Shown here: positions 61,001-64,000 of the stretch, in pieces
Numbering within the stretch: position 1 is the first letter of the stretch
Layout of the letters: each line of letters begins with the position of its first letter
Translations under genes and position numbers: made by a program
NCBI RefSeq assembly: GCF_036785885.1
Contig: NC_092317.1
Location: forward strand, 1,056,501-1,120,500
Source of the DNA: Coffea arabica
Lineage: Eukaryota > Streptophyta > Magnoliopsida > Gentianales > Rubiaceae
Direction: 5' to 3'
Length of the DNA: 64,000 bases
Notes under the pieces: model-generated
What the model was told of the DNA's origin: nothing
The model's database searches: none
Seen by the model: only the letters and a program-made list of their open reading frames with translations

Positions 61001-61849
61001 GAGTTTGGGTCGCAACGATTAGAAATCGTATCTTGGGAATACATATGATAATTAAAGGGATAAGAAGGATGGATTAGGCTAGACGACGATGGGGTGGCGG
61101 TGGTGGTGATAAGATGTTCTCTTCTTTCAATCTCCATCTCCCAATCGTTGCAATGCGGTGGAATATTCACGTTGATTTCCCCTTGCTGCTGCTGAGGTAA
61201 CTGACAATAAACTCTGCGCTCAATGTTGCTACTAGGATCAGGAGGAGGAGAATTTGTGGTGTAACAACGTCCCATAAAATCCTCAAGCTTTGGACCTTCT
61301 CCGTTTCGTAGATTAGTCGCATCATCCAAGGCATTTTCATATCTCCTCCAATCTAGGATTTTTTTTTGTAAGACAAAAGAAAAGGAAAAGAAAGAAAATC
61401 TGCTGAGTTGACTATGTATTAAAAGTATTAGTAATATTCTTGCTTCAAAAAAAAAAAATAGTAGCATTCTTAAAAAAAAAGAAAAGAAAAAGGGATTTGG
61501 TGGCCATGCAGAGAAGGGTGGAGGAGGGGAGGTTGTATACAATACCTTCTTGGTGAGCAGCACCGCTCGAGGGGAGCCCGAAAGTGTCCATCATACAAAG
61601 AGAACCATCAGAACGCAAAGCCATGGCCACCGACGTAGGAGGAGTAGAGCCGCCGCCGCGCTGTTGGTTTTGATCGGCTCCTCCTCCTCCAGTAATAGTA
61701 GGACCAGGAATACCAGCATTTTGTTGTTGTTCTTTACATCTTTCTTGTTCCACTTCTTCTCCACTTTGCCCTCCAAAATCATTCTGTTCATCATCATCAT
61801 CATGGATCCTCAGGTGAGGAGTCAGAGAAAACCCCAGCTAGTTACTCAT
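58077..61849 (-). CDS. ANT: AINTEGUMENTA-type double-AP2 transcription factor, with TAG at codon 4
   Basis: Regulator of organ growth and cell proliferation (AINTEGUMENTA/AIL1 clade), nuclear. Nine exons: 61849-61546, 61352-60665, 60522-60440, micro-exon 60253-60245 (TTTATCTAG), 59993-59905, 59788-59715, 59604-59554, 59322-59246 and 58705-58077. All phases agree. Exon 1 carries [11 protein letters not shown] and the ANT signature [12 protein letters not shown]; exon 2 has KLEDF, FKSWLRQ and [18 protein letters not shown]. The first AP2 repeat reads [15 protein letters not shown], then [20 protein letters not shown]; linker [10 protein letters not shown]; second repeat [31 protein letters not shown]. 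The in-frame ATG at 61849 is followed after two codons by TAG (61838-61840), exactly where the family has Trp before LGFSL. This is either a nonsense change, a sequencing error or a leader-intron acceptor. The ATG at 61624 is the next useful start. Confidence 0.9.
60063..60206. mobile_element. GTTTGGAT-family MITE in ANT intron 4
   Basis: CCCTGTTTGGATGGTC at the left and GCAATCCAAACGGGGTG at the right, about 145 bp, most like the copy at 20160-20302. Lies between the micro-exon and exon 5, about 40 bp from the micro-exon. Confidence 0.8.
60245..60253 (-). other. ANT: 9-nt micro-exon of ANT
   Basis: TTTATCTAG on the minus strand with AG before and GTACGAG after. It restores Gln-Val-Tyr-Leu-Gly-Gly across the exon 3/exon 5 junction. 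A 9-nt exon at this point is characteristic of AP2-family genes. Confidence 0.9.
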
Positions 61850-64000
61850 ACTGCTACTAGTTACTTTATTGTCGTACGACTATTAGTACTGGTTGAGTTA
61901 CCCAACATTGAACCCACAATAGATCTCTCGAAGAATTCACGCCACAAACTCAGATGGTGGGATCTCTCTCTAGAACACTGTGTTTGTCCCTCCCCTCTCC
62001 TCTCCTCTCCTCTCCTGTGTGGGGTTGGGACTTGGGAGTTGTCCGTCGTCTGCTTCCTATGTATGTATATATGTGGGTGGGGTTTCAGCTCAAACTTCTA
62101 AGCTAGCACCAGACCGGTACTTCTACTTTACTAGTAGTTGTTGTTTGTAGACTCGTACGTACAAAAGGAGCATATAGGAGTGTGTTGGTTATGCTCTCAG
62201 CCCAAGTAAAATAAGATACACCTGCGTCGTATTTGTGTAAATCTACCCGCAGATATACTATGATTCTTGGACACCGCCTGATGATATGTTATTTTGTGTA
62301 AAACTTTCGCATTCTGCGTTGTTTTACTTGTAATTTAATAGTAAAATACCAGGGATTTTAGTTTTAAATTATGGAGTAAGAGCGATTGGGAGATGGGCTG
62401 GTAATTTACTGACTTTCTCTAGTTTAAAAATTAAGAAAATGCTATGATTCCTTTCATAATTTATCCGCTTATATCTTGTTACATCATTTCGTGCTTTAAA
62501 CTTTTAAAATAATTTAAGAATTGATAATTGTACGCTCTCTCTTCTCCGATCAATAATATAACTTAAAAGAGCACGCAGAGCTCCCCGAAAAATTATACTT
62601 GTACGTTCTTTCAAGAGTCGGGGGAAGTAAATCTATAAAATTACGAACAATGTTGTTGTTGAGTCCACCAGGAGAATTATGATGACAAAAATTTCCAATT
62701 TTCGATGTATGAGTATGGTGGCATTGAGGTTGAGGAATCGGCTCTGAGAGTCTCTCTGTTTCTGGGTGTTTTGGCATATGTCTAGATTTTCGTTCCTACC
62801 CTTTCATTCATTTAGACATTTCCTTCTCGCATCAGTTGTGTTGCAGGGACTGAACGCGACAGCTTCAAGGACAGGAGGCAGGGTTTGGCTGTGGTGGTAT
62901 TAGGGTTTTGCATGAACAACTACAAACTTGTCGTGGAATGTGGATCCTTCATCCTGATATTTGTGATCGAAATCCAACAAGTGCCTTGTGGACACGTGGC
63001 CAGATACTTGGAAAGACTTTCATGGCCACCATGATGACAAATGGGTCTCGCTCAATGCTGTCGCCCTTCTGCTTCTGAAAAGCAGCTGAAACAATCCTGA
63101 TACTTGGCCAATCCATTATCAAATCGATCTTCCCAATAGAGAGGGGTCTTGTAACCAATGGCCTTTGGGCGGTAAGTCACCACCAACACTTTCTAAGTTT
63201 CAATATCAATGTACTATTATACGTGACTTTTTTTAAATTCGTACATGTGAATAGTGCACCCTTCTAATTTGACAGTGAAATCTTATACTATTGCTAGTTT
63301 TTTATGTTATATTTAGACCTGACAATTATGTCCAAAATCCAATAACCCACTAATTTGAGAGGTTGGGTTGGGTAAGTTGGGTATTGGATCAATTTTGGGT
63401 TGGGTAATAAAAATCCATACATATTTTGAACAGTTTGGGTATTTGTGTTGAGCACTTATTACCCAACTTAAATTAAAAAAATAATTAAACACAAAACGCA
63501 CGATCACGCACGCAGGAATTGATCTATTAAGTCATCGACTTTCCAATATGTGGGGCCCCACAGATCGTATAATCAGGTGTAACCCCAGTGCACGATAACT
63601 TGCCTAATCTTGATCATCCAAACAAGATCATATCTGCAAGTCGGATTTTAGCAAGCGGGAATCTCATGTGGCTACTAAATTCTTGTAACGGCTCGATGGG
63701 ATGCAACCTAATGACTATTAAATGTTGGTGTTTGTGAGTTGTGAGCACTGGGAACATAAGATTATAACGGTGTCCAATTGCTACACAATACAAATCCAAT
63801 GGCAGCCCAAGGTGAGTACACGCGCCATAATGTGTGCATTGTTTAGATGTTTCTAATTTCTCAATTTTACAACGGCTTAGATGTGTTATCATGCATAATT
63901 CTTTTGTGTTTATTTTATGGGTCAAAATTTCGGTTTATAACTTTCTTTAAAGTGTGATTGGATCCAAGTAGTTTAACAGTTAGTATGTGTGTGTATTTGT
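61850..64000. promoter_or_regulatory. ANT upstream region; right edge of window
   Basis: A CTCTC-rich pyrimidine run (about 61983-62015) lies in the likely 5' leader. Further up no gene is recognised. About 63314-63480 has a hAT-like left end (TTTAGACCTGACAATTATG) and GGTTGGGTTGGGTAA-type units but no matching right end. Confidence 0.4.

Noticed and set aside
61445-61753. Open frame starting at 61753 as the ANT start
   Set aside because: That codon is GTG, and the frame continues upstream into the conserved LGFSLTP motif.
63314-63480. hAT-like left end with GGTTGGGTTGGGTAA units
   Set aside because: No matching right terminus or TSD; too weak to call an element.
1-64000. CRISPR arrays, rRNA, bacterial operons or viral insertions
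   Set aside because: No regularly spaced repeats, no rRNA signature and no viral genes; the window is plant nuclear DNA throughout.

Overview
This window is nuclear DNA from a eudicot plant. The genes have GT/AG introns, the proteins match flowering-plant families (PAUSED, plastid RSH, TAF9, SPL2, NSP1, AINTEGUMENTA), and the intergenic DNA is AT-rich and full of plant MITEs, SINEs and LTR elements. The protein flavour suggests an asterid, but the genus cannot be fixed from the sequence alone.

Layout. 1-3183 (-): exportin-T (PAUSED), with its 3' end beyond the left edge. 3932-4752: an 821-bp non-autonomous hAT element with an 8-bp target-site duplication (TSD). 5566-11017: a complete but mutated Ty3/gypsy chromovirus-type retrotransposon, coding on the minus strand. 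11623-12779: a large inverted-repeat element. 14.2-18.4 kb: gene-poor, with several MITEs. 19074-22576 (+): plastid RelA/SpoT homologue RSH2/3, six exons. 23993-25161 (-): TAF9, two coding exons and a probable 5'UTR intron. 26817-27200 (-): small multipass membrane protein. 27.2-33.4 kb: no confident gene, but a solo LTR, a SINE, a MITE and a long PIF/Harbinger-type element. 33460-35541 (+): alpha/beta hydrolase. 37940-41678 (+): RING E3 ligase SPL2. 42647-44383 (-): GRAS factor NSP1. 46833-47439 (-): germin-like gene with a frameshift, followed at about 48.3 kb by the decayed 5' end of a tandem copy. 51272-51787 (-): proline-rich, membrane-anchored protein. 58077-61849 (-): AINTEGUMENTA-type double-AP2 factor, nine exons including a 9-nt micro-exon, with a puzzling TAG near its start.

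The genes are unrelated single-copy housekeeping and regulatory loci (tRNA export, stringent response, basal transcription, organelle ubiquitination, symbiosis/strigolactone-related transcription, organ growth). There is no operon or biosynthetic cluster. The most unusual signals are in the repeat fraction. Two elements with unrelated termini (hAT-type at 3932-4752 and Harbinger-type at 31534-32994) share a homologous AT-rich core in opposite orientation. A young LTR element has nearly identical LTRs but several coding lesions. Two SINEs of almost equal length both have clean TSDs. One small MITE family is present at least six times, including inside introns of RSH and ANT. Exon borders were placed by eye from splice consensus, reading frame and family conservation; no alignment or database search was run.
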